From assembly GCA_963682025.1 (NCBI GenBank), contig OY821519.1, forward strand, positions 111,713,764 through 111,777,763: a DNA stretch of 64,000 bases. The letters run 5' to 3'. This document shows, piece after piece, positions 42,835-55,381 of the stretch. Source of the stretch: Cordilura impudica. Lineage: Eukaryota > Arthropoda > Insecta > Diptera > Scathophagidae. A program made the position numbers and the translations under genes. The notes beneath the pieces were generated by a model. The model ran no database searches, was not told the origin of the DNA, and saw only the letters and a program-made list of their open reading frames with translations. Numbering within the stretch: position 1 is the first letter of the stretch; each line of letters begins with the position of its first letter.

Positions 42835-42940
42835 CCAGAACAACTCGACCTAACACATCTTTATTTCTCGACACAGTCTTCTTTTAGCTCGATACACTAT
42901 TCCCAAATGTATTCCATAACTTCAATACTGAAGAAGATCC
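42835..42940 (-). mobile_element. mariner end fragment
   Basis: gaggatggacccagaacaac then tcgacctaacacatctttat and ttttagctcgatacac, matching the terminal repeat and the adjacent C-terminal coding edge of the mariner group at 31.1 and 61.2 kb. Nothing else of that element follows. Confidence 0.5.
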
Positions 42941-43109
42941 CTAGTTTGAGATCGCTCATATTTTCGAGCAAAAATTGATTTTTATGTCTAAATTCTAAAA
43001 TGTGTATTCCTAGATCAAAGGAGCACTCGGACTTTTGACCGATAGTCAATTTTTATGTGATATATGATTTTTTTGCGCGAAATGATTTTAATTTGATCGA
43101 TCGTTATCG

Positions 43110-43240
43110 TAACAAGTAAGAGTGTTACAATCGGTTCTGCTCAATTTTTGGTACCCTCCACCTGTGTCTTAAACGTATTATTATAGCCACTGTTGGGTAC
43201 GGTCACTATTTTGATAAAGTTTCCGATAATTTAAAATTAA
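43110..43240 (-). mobile_element. DINE-like family 1, 3' end fragment
   Basis: aacaagtaagagtgttacaa then a degraded hairpin (atcggttctgct), ggtaccctccacc and gttgggtacggtcac on the minus strand. The stretch 43241-43675 is AT-rich without recognised content. Confidence 0.5.
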
Positions 43241-43675
43241 TCGTTTTTCTTTTTTGACCAGTATTTATTATAATTTCACATTTATTCTTTTTTTATAAAA
43301 ACAGTTTTTATAAAAAAAATTAATTTCTATCTAAAAATTGCATTATTTTTCTATTATTAGACTATAAAAACTATTAAGATATCCTCATAAAGGACGAAAG
43401 AAAAATACCCAAAGTCAATGTAAAGAATCACACTTTGCAATGCTTTGAGAACTTAAAAATTACGCAATATTAAAAAAAAGGTTTAAAATTGTCTTGATTA
43501 AAAATATAGGTAAGTTTAGTTTTGCCTTAGATCAGTAAAATATAAAATATTTCTATCTGAATATTATATTATATACAAGCTATATGTTAATTTTAAGATA
43601 CAAAGATTTAATAAAAAATACAATTGAAGCAAAAAGAAAGATTTAATATAAAAATACAATCAAAACAAGAAGTTA

Positions 43676-44102
43676 TCTACAATATTAATAGGTAAGGCGA
43701 TTTCTTGTGACTGATTTTTTGTTCCACAATTTTTTCCCCACTTTGACCAAACGTATCTTATTTGAACGGTATTTCTTTTTAGCTGTCCACCAAATATACA
43801 GATTTTAGCATATTTACATTTTTTTTTAGTAAAATACATTTAAAGTTACTACTAACACATACATAAAATTATTCAACGCCATGTGTGTGTTCATTAAATT
43901 TGAAAAAAATTAGTTTCTTTTCTTCATTCACAATTATAATTGTGTTGAATTGAAAAATAATTTTGGACATATACCAATATTTAAAAAGTGTTGAATTGTT
44001 AATTGGCTAAAATTAATTAGCATACCTTTAGGGTCTTTATTAAATGAAAAAATGAAATTTCCTAGAATTTGCACTCGAATTTCGAGGGCTGGGATCTTCT
44101 AG
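43676..44102 (+). mobile_element. Non-autonomous Helitron (family Z), complete
   Basis: Starts TCTACAATATTAATAGGTAA after A and ends gggctgggatcttCTAG before T. The stem ctcgaatttcgag lies just inside the 3' end. 427 bp. Same family as 21860-22236. The region 44103-44935 after it is AT-rich with nothing recognised. Confidence 0.8.
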
Positions 44103-45003
44103 TATATACTAGTATATAATAGTTTTGGAAAAATAAAAAGTTTTGTAAAAAAATAAAACACATCATCTTCCCATACTGAAATATATATGCATATATATAT
44201 ACGGGCACCTAAACAATTTTAAGCACTTAAATGAACATTTTACAAATTTGTAGCAGAAGTAAATACCGAAACAATGATGTACATATATAAAATTTAAATA
44301 AACCAAAACTATCCAAAAAAAATGTGTATTGCAATATTACTGTTATTTCTAGGCTTTATAAAGTTAATATATCATTCTGTAAACATTTACATTATATTTC
44401 ACAAGTTATCCGTCAAATATTTGAATGGGTCACTGTCAATAATATGAGAGTTGTTTTAAAGTACCCCTACAAATATTTTGAACTCATTTCAACATTATAA
44501 ATTGTATACATAAAATTTTAAATTAGGTTAATTGGAAATATTTTCAAATCAAAAACATTGTAATACGGGCATTTTTCAATAAGCTAAAATTTTAACTTCT
44601 TAAAAGTAAAATTGTTTACATCTATTTTCATTCAAATGTATAAATTATTATGTACTTAATTTTTTTATGAATAACCAGTTACTTTTTAAGAATATGTACT
44701 TTTCTATTACTACTTTTCTTTCATATTGGCGATTTTTTCTATCTATTTTTTAATAACGTTAAAAAAGTGTAGCAATATCAGCCTACACTAATATGACACG
44801 TAGAAAATATCCACACATATACAATAATTAAAGGTGCTATCACACGACGTGTTTTGCTTATGTTTTTTCTTATGTTTTTAGCATATGCAATTTTTACACA
44901 TCGTATGACCCCTTTCCAACATTGTTTATCTTATATATAACAAGTAGGAACAATATGGTCGGTATAGACCGACTATACGTTACCCTATACCATGCGTTTA
45001 GAG

Positions 45004-47599
45004 AAGTGTTTCCCAAAGTGTGGGTCGCGACCCATTAGTGGGTCTCGAACCGACTTAAGGTGGGTCGCCAAAAATTTTATTATTTATTTTAATATTAAGT
45101 AATTTGCTGTAAGTTAACTTGCCCCAATATTTATTTGTATAGGATTATGTTTGTGGCAAAAACATATTTTAGATGTTTGCAAAGTTAAACTTCTTGGCAA
45201 TTTTTTGTATTTACAACTTATTTTGAATAATTCACATCATAGCAACCATTGATTTACATTGAAACGTATAACCAACCACGAGTAACGGACAACCATTGAA
45301 TAAAAGTTATATTTCTTCTCGAGTAAGTACGGTTTTGTGTAATTAATGAAAAATTATATTGTTAATAATAGTGTTTCGTTAATAAAAACCTTAATCTAAA
45401 ATCATATGTAACTATTTTTTAAATATAGTTATTAGTATATCATGTAATAAATAAAAGTCTTCATATTTTTATTATTAATTTATTGATGAATCATAGCTGC
45501 GATGGAGAAATGGCTGAAAAAATATCCTGGACAAAAACTAACAATTGGAAATGAAAAAGAAAAGCAAAAAGAAAGACAAAGCACTGTAGAAACCAAAACA
45601 GATGAGAGAAAATTTGGTAAGAATCCTTCAACAAGTATCCAAACATCAAAACGTTGGAAAAGAAAATATGATTCTGAATATCTAAAAATTGGATTTATAT
45701 GGAATAGTAAAGAAGATGTTCCACGTCCACTGTGTGTTATTCGCCAAGAAATTCTTGCTAATGAAAGTATGCGATCTAACAAATTATTACGATATTTTGA
45801 AACGAAACATCCAGATTTAAAAATAAGACAATGGATTATTTTAAAACTAAATTACAGGAATTAAATTATTCAAAGAGAGTACTTTCGCACTTCACCAACA
45901 TTAGTGAAAAGGCCATGTTCGCCTTATATCTCATTAGTTTGTGAATTGCACAATCTGGTAAACCACGCACCATTGGAGAGTCATTAGTACTTCCAGCGAT
46001 AAAGGATGTTGTTGGAGTTATGTATGGAGAAAAAAGCTTAAAAGGAGTTGATTCAATTCTACTTTCGATTAACACAGTTTCTCGTAGAATTGATGAAATA
46101 TCCGATTGGGAAGAAAATCAGCTTATTCATAGAATTCAGGTTAGTGGACTTTTTGCGCTGCAACTGGATGAATCCGCGGATGTACAAGGTTTATCCCAGC
46201 TAATAGTTTTCATTCGTTTTATATGGAGCAAAGGTATTTTTGAAGACATATTATTTTGTGAACCAATCATTCGGGGAACTGGTGAAATAATTTTCGATAC
46301 GCTTGATAATTCTATAACATTAACAAAACTTGATTGGAAAAACTGCATCGGAACATGCAGCGACTGTGCACGAGTAGTGTGTGGAAAAACAATGGTGCTG
46401 TAAAATGCTGTCTTCAAAAATGTCCAAATGCAAGATGGACTCACTGCACTATTGATAGAGAAACGTTATTATCCAAAAATATACCAGAAAGTCTCAATAC
46501 TGTTTTGACGATTGCAACAAAACTTGTAAATTCTATCAAGAGCAAACCATTACAATCAGGTTTATTTCAAATACTCTGCAAAGAAATGGGAAGTTCAGAT
46601 AAATTTCTACTTCTGCACACAGAAGTCTGCTGGCTATCGAGAGGTAAACTCCTGACAAGACCTGTTGAACTTCTCTAAGAAGTCAATATATTTAAATGAA
46701 TATAAACAAAATGAGTATACAACAGCTTTGCGTGATATTAAGTATGTACTCTTACTGACCTACTTAGCAGATATATTTTCAAAATTTACAATTACAAGAA
46801 ACAAATGGAACTGATATATTTTCGGTTCACAGTAAAATTAGGGCTTTTACAAAAAAACTTATGTTGTGGAAAAATAATGTTCAAGATTATAAATTTGACT
46901 GCTTTGATACATTCCAAACTTTAATCATTGAAAATAAAGTAACAGATAATGATTTAATTTCTTTTATAATTGAACATTTGGACAGACATACGGAAAATTT
47001 TGATTTTTATTTCTATGAAGAAGTAAAAAATTTTTAAAAATATGCATGGGTTATAAATCCATTTCAAAGTGATTTAGTTACTGGTATATCGACAAAAGCG
47101 GACGAGGAGTTGATTGAGGTGCATGAAGATAGTGCTGTAAAATTTAATTTTGACCGTACAAAATTGTTACAGTTTTGGTTGTTAGTGTAAAACACACATC
47201 CTACTCTACACTATGCAGCGGTAAGAACATTACTTCCTTTCACAATGTCATATATACGCGAAGTTGGACTTTCGGCAATGATTTCAAAAAAATAAATATC
47301 GAAACAAATTACAGTTGTCAAACTCGCTTCGCATGAAAATAACAAACACAAAAGTAGATGTTGAATATGTTATTGCAAAAAAATAGAAAACAAGCTCATT
47401 CATCTCATATATCCTCTTAAATATGCTGAAATATATGTATATATATGTATGTAAATATACAAATAAAAGTTTTTAATTTTTTTAATAAATATATAAAATA
47501 AAGTTTTTATGTCTTTCATTGGTTTTTTGTACAGGCGGGTCGCAAAAAATATATGGTTTTAATAGTGCGTCTCCACTGGTAGAACTTTGGGAACCCCTG
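45004..47599 (+). mobile_element. hAT transposon inserted in a HINE, 8-bp target duplication
   Basis: Flanked by gtttagag on both sides (44996-45003 and 47600-47607). Its ends are imperfect inverted repeats: aagtgtttcccaaagt on the left and, reversed, caggggttcccaaagt on the right. Just inside the left end is gtgggtcgcgaccc. 2596 bp. Eight-base duplications and CAG..TTCCCAAA ends are typical of hAT elements. It contains a broken transposase gene. Confidence 0.88.
45502..47390 (+). pseudogene. hAT transposase, ZBED5/SCAN-like type, broken
   Basis: The first frame (45502-45864) begins MEKWLKKYPGQKL and reads RKYDSEYLKIGFIWNSKEDV, then LLRYFETKHPDLK before losing frame. A second frame (46020-46403) reads RRIDEISDWEENQLIHRIQ and FALQLDESADVQGLSQLIVF, the catalytic-region signature of this hAT group (LQLDES-D). 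A third (46334-46678) continues LHTEVCWLSRGKLLTRPVEL. Near 47200-47320 shifted frames give YIREVGLSAM, the C-terminal dimerisation block. At least four frameshifts or stops, so no active enzyme is made from this copy. Confidence 0.8.
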
Positions 47600-48339
47600 G
47601 TTTAGAGACCTTATCTCGTAGGCCCAACTAATTGGATATAGAAAATAAGCATAAACCAAATTTGAGTGGCATTGTTACTAATATTTTTTCCTTTGAATAT
47701 GAAAAAGTTCATATCGGATGCTACATTTATATGGGGACTAGATCGAAAAATGGGCCGATCCTGACCATATTTGGCAAGGTCACTTAGTTTTTGCAAAAAC
47801 ATATACAAACGAAATTTGAGCAAAATCTGTGCAATATTTTTAAAGATCGGGAAGCAGCTTCATATGGGGGCTATGACTAAGAATTGTGCTATAGGGTTTA
47901 TTTTTGGACTACTCATCAATGGGTGTAATAAACACACACAAACCCAATGACCGAGATCTATATGATAATTTGGATCATATGGCAATTTAAGATGATTTCA
48001 TAGGTGTCATTTGTATGGGGACTATGTCTGAACATGCACCGATGTTCGCCAATTTCAAGAGCATTCATGCTGTGGCCGATAGAAGCCTACTTACCAAATT
48101 TCATTAAATTATGATCACATTTGCGACCTTTATTTTGAATACAAAGTTTACATGGACACACAGACGGACAGACGGACAGACGGACAGACGGACAGACGGA
48201 CATCGCTAAATCGACTCAGAAAGTGATTCTGAGTCGATTGGTATAATAAAAGGTGGGTCTAGGTCAAATATCTTTGGTAGTTACAAACATCAGCACAAAG
48301 TCATTGTACCCTGACCACATAGTGGTATAGGGTATAAAA

Positions 48340-49160
48340 ATGGAGTTTTGTATGTATGTTTGTATGTTTGCACGTTTGTGGTTTATAGGAGACTACACCA
48401 CTGGAGCGATCATCTTGAAATTTTTACAGTAGGTAACTGCCTATCCGGAAGGAAAAATAAACTATACATTTTTGGATTTTCCAAGTGGGCGTGGCACCTC
48501 CCTTATAAAGTAAGTTTTTAACATCTAATTTCAAAATATAATATCTGGAGTACTACGCAGCAAGAGTTGTGAAACTATGTACATGTACGTATTAAACTAA
48601 TTTGAAGCTTCGAAAAAAAAAATGGGCGGGATCGGGCCAATGGGCGTAGCATCCACCATACAAAGTGAATATTTAATGTTATATATCTAAAGTACTATAA
48701 TAAAGTCTTGGAACGTTGTCTGGGTTCATGAGTTATTAATATGAGCAGTGTGGTATAAAATGGACGCGATCAGACCAGGGGGCGTGGCAGTCCCCATACA
48801 AAGTAAGAATTTAATATCATATAACTGGAGTATTTTAATAGTGAAAGTCAGCTTTGTGTGAGTTCATAAGTTATCAACGTTAGTACTCGGCTAAAAATGG
48901 GCGGAATCAGATCAGTGAGCATGGCACCCTCATACAAAATGATTATTAAATGTCATATCTAAAGTATTGTAACAGTGAAAGCCTTGGGACTTTGTCTGAG
49001 TTCATGAGTTCTTAATGTGAGCAGTTGTCAAAAAAAAGAGCGGGGTCGGACTAATGGGCGTGGCATATCCTATACAAAAAAAAAGTATGAAGTACTATGA
49101 AAATGACAGTCTTGAAGCTTTTGACAAATATATTACTTACCACTGTGAGTATTCGTGGAA
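48340..49160. repeat. Tandem ~140-bp gggcgtggc repeat
   Basis: Four diverged units, each with gggcgtggca(cct), ccatacaaagtaa-ttaat, tatctggagtacta-aatag and gagttcatgagttattaatg-like blocks (starting near 48485, 48640, 48780 and 48895). It begins directly at the end of the HINE with a gtatgtatgtttgtatgttt run that is the reverse of the ending seen at 500-1190. Confidence 0.75.
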
Positions 49161-49164
49161 AATA

Positions 49165-50035
49165 TGGGCGAAATCGCCAAAACCGAAAATCGCGATTAAC
49201 AAAAATCACCAAAATCAAAAATCGCGAATAACAAAAATCGCCAAATACAAAAACTACCTGAACCGAAAATAGCGAATAACAAAAATCGCAAAACACAAAA
49301 TCGCCAAAAATCAAAAATCGCGAATAACAAAAATCTCCAAAATCAAAAATCGCAAAAAAACAAAAATCGCCAAAGGCAAAAATTGGAAAAATCAAAAATC
49401 ACCAAAATCAAAAATTGTTCAAAAAAAAAAATCGCGAAGTTAAAATTTTTAATTTTTAAAGCCAAAAGTCACCAAATTAAAAACACGCCAAAATCAAAAA
49501 TGGCAATTACCGAACATCGCCAAAATTAAAAATCTAAAAAACCCCAAAACCGAAAATCGCGATTAATAAAGATCGCCAAAACCGCCAATCGCGATTAACA
49601 AAAATTGCAAAAAACAAAAAACGCCAAAGTCAAAAATCAACCAAACCGAAAATCGCGAATAACAATAATCGCAAAAACAAAAATCGCCAAAATCAAAAAT
49701 CACCAAAATCAAAAATCGTCAAAATCAAAAATCACCAAAATCAAAGGTGCCAAAAACCAAAAATCGCGAATAATAAAAATCGCCAAAACTGAAAATCGCG
49801 AATAACAAAAAACTCAAAAAACCAAAAACGCCAAAATCAAAAGCCGACAAAACCAATAATCGCGAATAACAAAAATGGCCAAAATCAAAGAATGCCAAAC
49901 TCAAAAAGCGCAAAAAACAAAAATCGCCAAAATCTAAAATCACAAAAAGCAATAATCGCCACGGTCAAACAAAAATCGCAAAAATCTAAATTCGCAAAAA
50001 CAAGAATCGACATATTCAAAAATCGCCAAAGTAAA
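49165..50035. repeat. Minisatellite aaaatcgccaaaatcaaaaa / aatcgcgaataac
   Basis: About 870 bases of 10- to 33-base units combining caaaaatcgc, caaaatcaaaaatcg and cgcgaataacaaaaatcgcc. The open frames on both strands are repeat translations. A 60-base stub of the same repeat lies at 55945-56005, again next to the 140-bp repeat family, so the two parts belong to one element. Confidence 0.85.
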
Positions 50036-50149
50036 TTAAAAGGATTTCTACAAAACGTATTCCCAATTTTTTCTTTTTTATTAAAACTTTGCGTGACTAT
50101 TTTAAAATTAATCTTTGGTCACAGCAATTCTATGGACCAAGTTTCAGAT

Positions 50150-50850
50150 CGATTGGATGAGGGGAAATGAGGTTTTAAAATCTCCGTGTCTGTGCCTGAC
50201 TATGCGTGACTGTGCATGACTATGTCAAAGTTAATATTTTCACAGCGTGACTACCCAAAAATTAATCTATAGTCACAACAAGACTATGGGCCAAGTTTCA
50301 GATCAATTGGATGAGGGAGGATGGGGTTGTCCCATAGCAGACAGACAGAGAGTATGAGTTAAAAGAAAGAGTTTAAAAATCAGCTGTTGTTGACATTCAC
50401 AGATTATGTCAAACCAAAATACATATGCAAATGTGATAGCAAAATTATGGGTCGAATGTAAAATGGCATACGATGGACATACGGAATTACATATGGATAA
50501 AAAAAAGTGACAGTACATATGTAAAAAACACGTCGAGAGATATCACCTTAATAAAGTCAGCACTTGCAAGAAAAAATTTGAGTAACAGCAATAACAAAAA
50601 CAACAAAAAAAATCATATTTTTAAAGAGTTTTTTTTAAATTTTCATGGAAATTTCGAGACTTATTAAATCGATTCTGATGATTTTAAACGGCAACCTGCT
50701 CAGGATATCAATGAATTATTTCCACATGATTGAGGTCATATTCGTGATTTCCACATACGAGCAGACGGACATCGCTATATCAATTTGGCTTGTTATAAGG
50801 ATCAGGAACCAGTACAAACGGAATGATAAACTTATATATTATGATATTGA
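50150..50850 (-). mobile_element. DINE-like family 1, diverged copy
   Basis: Contains caagtttcagatcgattgga twice (50140, 50295), gagcagacggacatcgctat at 50760 and ggcttgttataaggatcagg, in minus-strand family order. The core is reduced to one unit. No 3' hairpin. Confidence 0.55.
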
Positions 50851-50854
50851 CTTC

Positions 50855-51063
50855 AATTGCCATAAGATCTAAATTATCATACAGATATCCATTAAACAGT
50901 TGTCCATTTTTCGACCTTGTGCCCATATAAATATAGCATCCGATATGAAGTTCTTCAGATCTGCAGGCAAAAATAATTAATAAAAAATTCCACTCAGGTT
51001 TGGTTTATGCTTATTTTCTATACCCAATAGGGTATTGCATACTAGTATAATTTTCTTACTTGT
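50855..51063 (+). mobile_element. HINE family 2, 3' part
   Basis: ccataagatctaaattatca, atatagcatccgatatgaag and the attttcttacttgtttct end, with the palindrome largely lost (gcatactagtata). The following 500 bases (51064-51558) hold nothing I recognise. Confidence 0.65.
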
Positions 51064-51558
51064 TTCTATTGGAATTTCGCTAACACTATTTAGCAAATTG
51101 CAAAATACGAAAATTTGTTTACATTAATTGATAAAACATAGTTCAGTGATTACAAGAAAAAAAATTAAATAACTAAAATATTTTAAAGAGCGATTGTTTT
51201 TACATTTTCGGCACATTTACTTAACATAAATTTTTTTTATTGGATATTTTAAATATTTTTCGTCAATTTTTATCGGAGAATTATATTTTATCAACTCGTA
51301 CAAAAAAATATCATATTTTTATTCAAAAGAATTATCTGCCATAAAACCTCAATAACTAGAGAAAAGTTTGGGCATAAAATTAAAATACCCTTCTTATGAT
51401 ATCAATCTTGCCACTTTGGGAGAAACATCAAAAATATAAAAAACTAAAAAACCATTATTTTCATCACCATTTAAATGAAGTTTTAACAGCAAGTTTGCAA
51501 ATTTCATAAAACTTTAAGCAAGCTTTAAATGAAGACATAATTTTACGGCCATATAAAG

Positions 51559-52440
51559 GGTCCGCCAAATAACTTTTTTTTTTGAAAATGCTATAAAAAA
51601 AAACTACTGCATTTTATCTCAAATTTCTTTTTTTATTTGGAAGTACAATCCTTCCGGTTAATAATGGAAAATAATTTCATTCAAATGGCTGCCTCGGCTG
51701 GCCATGCAGTAGCCTACACGATCGGTCCAATTTTTAAGCACATTATCGATTGTGTGCAGCTGTATTTCACCAATGGCTTCACGAATATTGTCCTTTAAAG
51801 CGTCAATTGTCTCTGGCTTGTTGGCGTAACACTTATCTTTGAGGGCACCCCATAAATAATAGTCCAACGGTGTCAAATAACAGCTCCGAGGTGGCCAAAC
51901 GACATCAGCTCTGCGGCTGATAATGCGATCTGCAAAAACAGGGCACAAAACATCGAGTGTAGGTTCGGCTGTGTGGCACGTAGCGCCATTCTGTTGAAAC
52001 CAAATGTTGCCAATATCCTCCTCTTCAATTTTTGTGTACAAAAATTCGTTCAACATGGCCCGATAACGATCGCCATTAACTGTAACGGCCACTCCTTGCT
52101 TATTTTTGAAGAAAAATGGCCCAATTATGCCTCTGGACCAAAATCCGCACCAAACAGTGACTCGTTTTGGGTGTATCGACTTTTCAATGTATGCGTGTGG
52201 GTTTTCTGTGCCCCAAATGCGACAATTTTGCTTGTTTACATACCCGCCAAGATCAAAATGAGCTTCACCTTCTGTAATTCGATCGCAGGCCCACTTAGCG
52301 AAGCGAAAACGCATTGGATGGTCAGTTGGCTTCAACTCCTGAACCAATTGGACTTTGTATGGCATCATAACAAGGTCTATTTCTCGAATTAATGAGATTT
52401 TGACATGGGAATACTTAATTTTTACTTTAAAGTTCATCAC
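51559..52440 (-). mobile_element. Tc1/mariner DD41D (rosa-like) element, 5' part missing
   Basis: Left boundary agggtccgccaaataact lies about 100 bases past the transposase stop and may be the terminal repeat. I cannot find its partner upstream of 52440, where the sequence becomes plain AT-rich DNA. Confidence 0.55.
51658..52440 (-). pseudogene. DD41D transposase, open but lacking two catalytic Asp
   Basis: 260-residue open frame: YKVQLVQELKPTDHPMRFRF, DLGGYVNKQNCRIWGTENPH, RVTVWCGFWSRGIIGPFFF, IWFQQNGATCHTAEPTLDVL, LTPLDYYLWGALKDKCY and MASRGSHLNEIIFHY at the end. The second catalytic position is Asn (QQNGAT, where this group has Asp), and 41 residues separate it from the Asp of TPLDYY, the spacing of the rosa/DD41D group. 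The usual segment with the first Asp (FSDEAHF) is shortened to ITEGEAHF by an in-frame deletion, so that Asp is gone too. The N-terminal DNA-binding part is replaced by unrelated sequence. The frame is open but the product should be inactive. Confidence 0.8.
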
Positions 52441-53800
52441 TGTGGCCTTTAGACTAATAGTTTTTAACGCGAAAAAAAATTTTTTTTTTCTGAAAGTAGC
52501 TTATCTGCTTTTGTGAAAAAAAATACCAGAGAAAAAAATTATGTTTCATAACTTAATTGTTTAGATAAAATCAATTTCATCGACCTCGTAACGACCTTCA
52601 TTCTCATAAATCCTTTGGGGCATACTATAAGTATTCATATTCCGCCTTAAGAGTTACCAATATTAAATTTAAAAAAAAAGTTTTTGGTTCAATGACCTAA
52701 TATATATAGAGTACTGCGTGATAGAAACTATTAAAATTTTTCAAGCACAACCCTGATACCAGCACATGTACATACATATACAATTGAATAGCAACCTGAT
52801 TGATTTAACTTTTAATCCGTTTTCTTAATTTTAAAATTGAAATACGTAATAGGTAATAAAATTAAGATAACTAAAACTAGGGTGTCCAAATATTTCCGTT
52901 TTTGTTTTGTTCGATTAAAAATAATATTTCAAATAAAAGCTTTTCTTATTATGTAATATGAACTTAAGAATATATAGAGTTTATCGAGAATGTTTATGAG
53001 AATGTCTTACCTTGTAACACATAGTAAATAGTTAACTATTTAAAATACACGACATTTTTATGGGAAAAGAAATATTTTTTTTTTTTGGTAAAAACACTGA
53101 ATATTTCGACAAACATAAAATTGAAAATTTTTTTAATGAATATTTTTAATATAAATTATTATCGCAACAATGTTGTCACAACAATATTACAAAACCTATT
53201 GAAGACAATCAAAAACTTCTCAAAAGTATTTTTTAACCGATACAAATTTATTCGAATTATTCGTTGTACGATTATTAGCCATTTTACTCCAATAGTTCGA
53301 ACGAATATTAATCAAGTGAATACCCTAGCCTTAGCATTGGTTTATCATTTTTAATACTTTTTGTTATCTCAAGATTTACCTCAAATGGCCTTAAGCATAG
53401 ACTTCAATGATCATTTGTTATTTGTACATATTGTTTTTTTTTTGACTGTCTAACTTAACTTCTGTCTGCCGTCTGTCTGTCTACGTGTACAAACATACAT
53501 ACGTACAAATATTAAAATGTGTAATCTTAATATTTGGCCTTTTTAAATGATGTACTTATTTGTTGAAAACAAAATAAAAATTATTTTCGCATTAATTTTG
53601 TGCCACTTAATTATAAGGCTATTTGTTGTTGTTATTCGGTTTTTTAATGTCTTAAATGTCATTAAATTATTTTGCTTAAACAGAGTAATTATTTTAAAGT
53701 ATTTGCTACGATTTTGTTGCTAACTTAACGAAAGACTGTGTTGAGTTAGAAAAAAGTTTCAGATGAAAAAAAATTCCAGAGATTATTTTTGCGGCACTTA
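52441..53800. other. AT-rich stretch, no recognised feature
   Basis: Long runs of A and T, no convincing coding frame, and only short fragments with a gtctgccgtctgtctgtcta motif (53462-53482) that may be a trace of a DINE-like core. Confidence 0.5.
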
Positions 53801-53814
53801 CTCAGGCACTACTT

Positions 53815-54070
53815 CGTATGAAATGGTACTTCAACACACCGAATGGTATACAAATTTTCATTCATAACGTTTAATCCAGTGTACCAACCTCGGTAACGCA
53901 CTAAATGCGAACGTGATTGCAACAGATAGACACAAATTACCAGATCAACTCCCATATAAGGATCAGAAAATATATTACGAACGGAAAGACTTACTAATAT
54001 CCTACTGCACAGCAGTGTGATGCGTATAAAATCTACTAACACAGCTGTTGATATACTATATAACATAATT
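53815..54070 (-). mobile_element. Probable DINE-like fragment
   Basis: gatcaactcccatataagga and aaaatatattacgaacggaa follow the minus-strand order of the family 1 segment just outside the core. Highly diverged. Confidence 0.35.
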
Positions 54071-54254
54071 CAAAACGGACGAGGATTATTGAAAGTAAAT
54101 GTAATTCAAATCATTATAATAGTTACGCTTATCACTGCTGTGCTGATTCTGTAACGCTGTATGATTAATATTTATTTATAAAGTTATCACTCAAATGTCT
54201 ACGTGCTATTTCTGGCGGGAAATATTAAATCGGAAACTAAGCGTCGTAAATCAA

Positions 54255-55260
54255 ATTCTGTAAAAAATTGGATTTTCTTAAAAAGTATATTAACATAAAA
54301 GTACCTGTTGTTAAAAAATTGCCTTTTCTAAAAACAGTACATTGCCTTAACAAATTAACTTTTCTAAAAACAGTAGCTTTTCTAAAAGAAGTACCTTTTC
54401 TAAAAAAAGTACCTTCTATTAAAAAATAACCTTTGCTAAAAAAACAGTACCTTTTCTCAAAAATGTACATTCTATTTAAAAAGTACTTTTTCTTTAAAAG
54501 CACATATTCTAAATTAGTACATACTCTTATATTAAAAAAGTGATTTTGCTTAAAAAATTATCTTTTCTAAAAACTGTACATTTTCTTGAAAAAGTTCATT
54601 TTCTTAAAAAAGTAAATTTTCTTGAAAAAGTACCTGTTCATAAAAAAGTACTTTTTGTTTAAAAATTCCCTGTTGTTAAAAAAGTACTTTTTCTTTAAAA
54701 GTTGCCTTTTCAAAAAACAGCATTTAAAAAAAACTACCTTTTGTTAATAAAAGGTACCTGTTCTAAAAAAAGAACCATTCTAAAAAAGTGCCTTCTACTA
54801 AAAAATAACCTTTTCTAAAAAAGTATATTTTATTTAAGTACCTTTTATAAAAATAGTACATATTCTTAAAAAAAAGTACCGTTTCTTAAAAAGTACCTTC
54901 TACCTTCTACTTTTCTTAAAAAGCGTCGTTTCTAACATAGTACTCTAAAAAGGTACCTTTTCAAAAAAGGTACCTCTTCTTAAAAATTAACCTATTCTTA
55001 AAAATGCACATAAAAATGTACCTTTTCTAAAAAAAAAGTACCATTTTAGAAAAAGTATATTTTCTTAAAAAATAACCTGTTCTTAAAAAAGCACATTTTC
55101 TTAAAAATTACCTTTTCTTAAAAAACACATTTTCTTAAAAAAATAAATTTTCTTAAAAAAGTACCATTTCTTAAAAAAGTGCCATTTCTAAAAAAAGTAC
55201 CTTTTCATAAAAAGTAAATTTTCTTGAAAAAATACCTTTTCTTAAAAGAGTACCAAGCTA
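54255..55260. repeat. Satellite array of ~18-bp unit, second site
   Basis: One kilobase of cttttctaaaaaaagtacc-like repeats, the same unit as at 24290-26850, with slightly more copies of the ttcttaaaaaagtac form. No coding potential. Confidence 0.88.
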
Positions 55261-55381
55261 GGGTTAAGAACGGATAAATCCATACATCTTTTAAAATCGT
55301 TAGTGCATTTATTTGTAACATACGAGTATGAACTCCGTAACCATAAGAGCTGCCGCGCTAAAACTTACACCAAGATTAACA

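Larger units (their letters stand above)
44938..48338 (-). mobile_element. HINE family 2 copy split by a hAT element
   Basis: Left part: aacaagtaggaacaatatgg, a cggtatagaccg palindrome and ccctataccatgcgtttaga. Right part from 47600: gtttagagaccttatctcgt, through to the gacggacagacggacagacg core (48165-48200) and ccacatagtggtatagggta. Removing 45004-47599 and one 8-base repeat restores an ordinary family member. Confidence 0.85.

Noticed and set aside
49054..50170. Open frames over the cgc minisatellite, Lys/Asn/Gln-rich or Phe/Asp-rich
   Set aside because: Repeat translations without start context or variation expected of a gene.
51973..52392. 139-codon plus-strand open frame
   Set aside because: Antisense shadow of the DD41D transposase frame.
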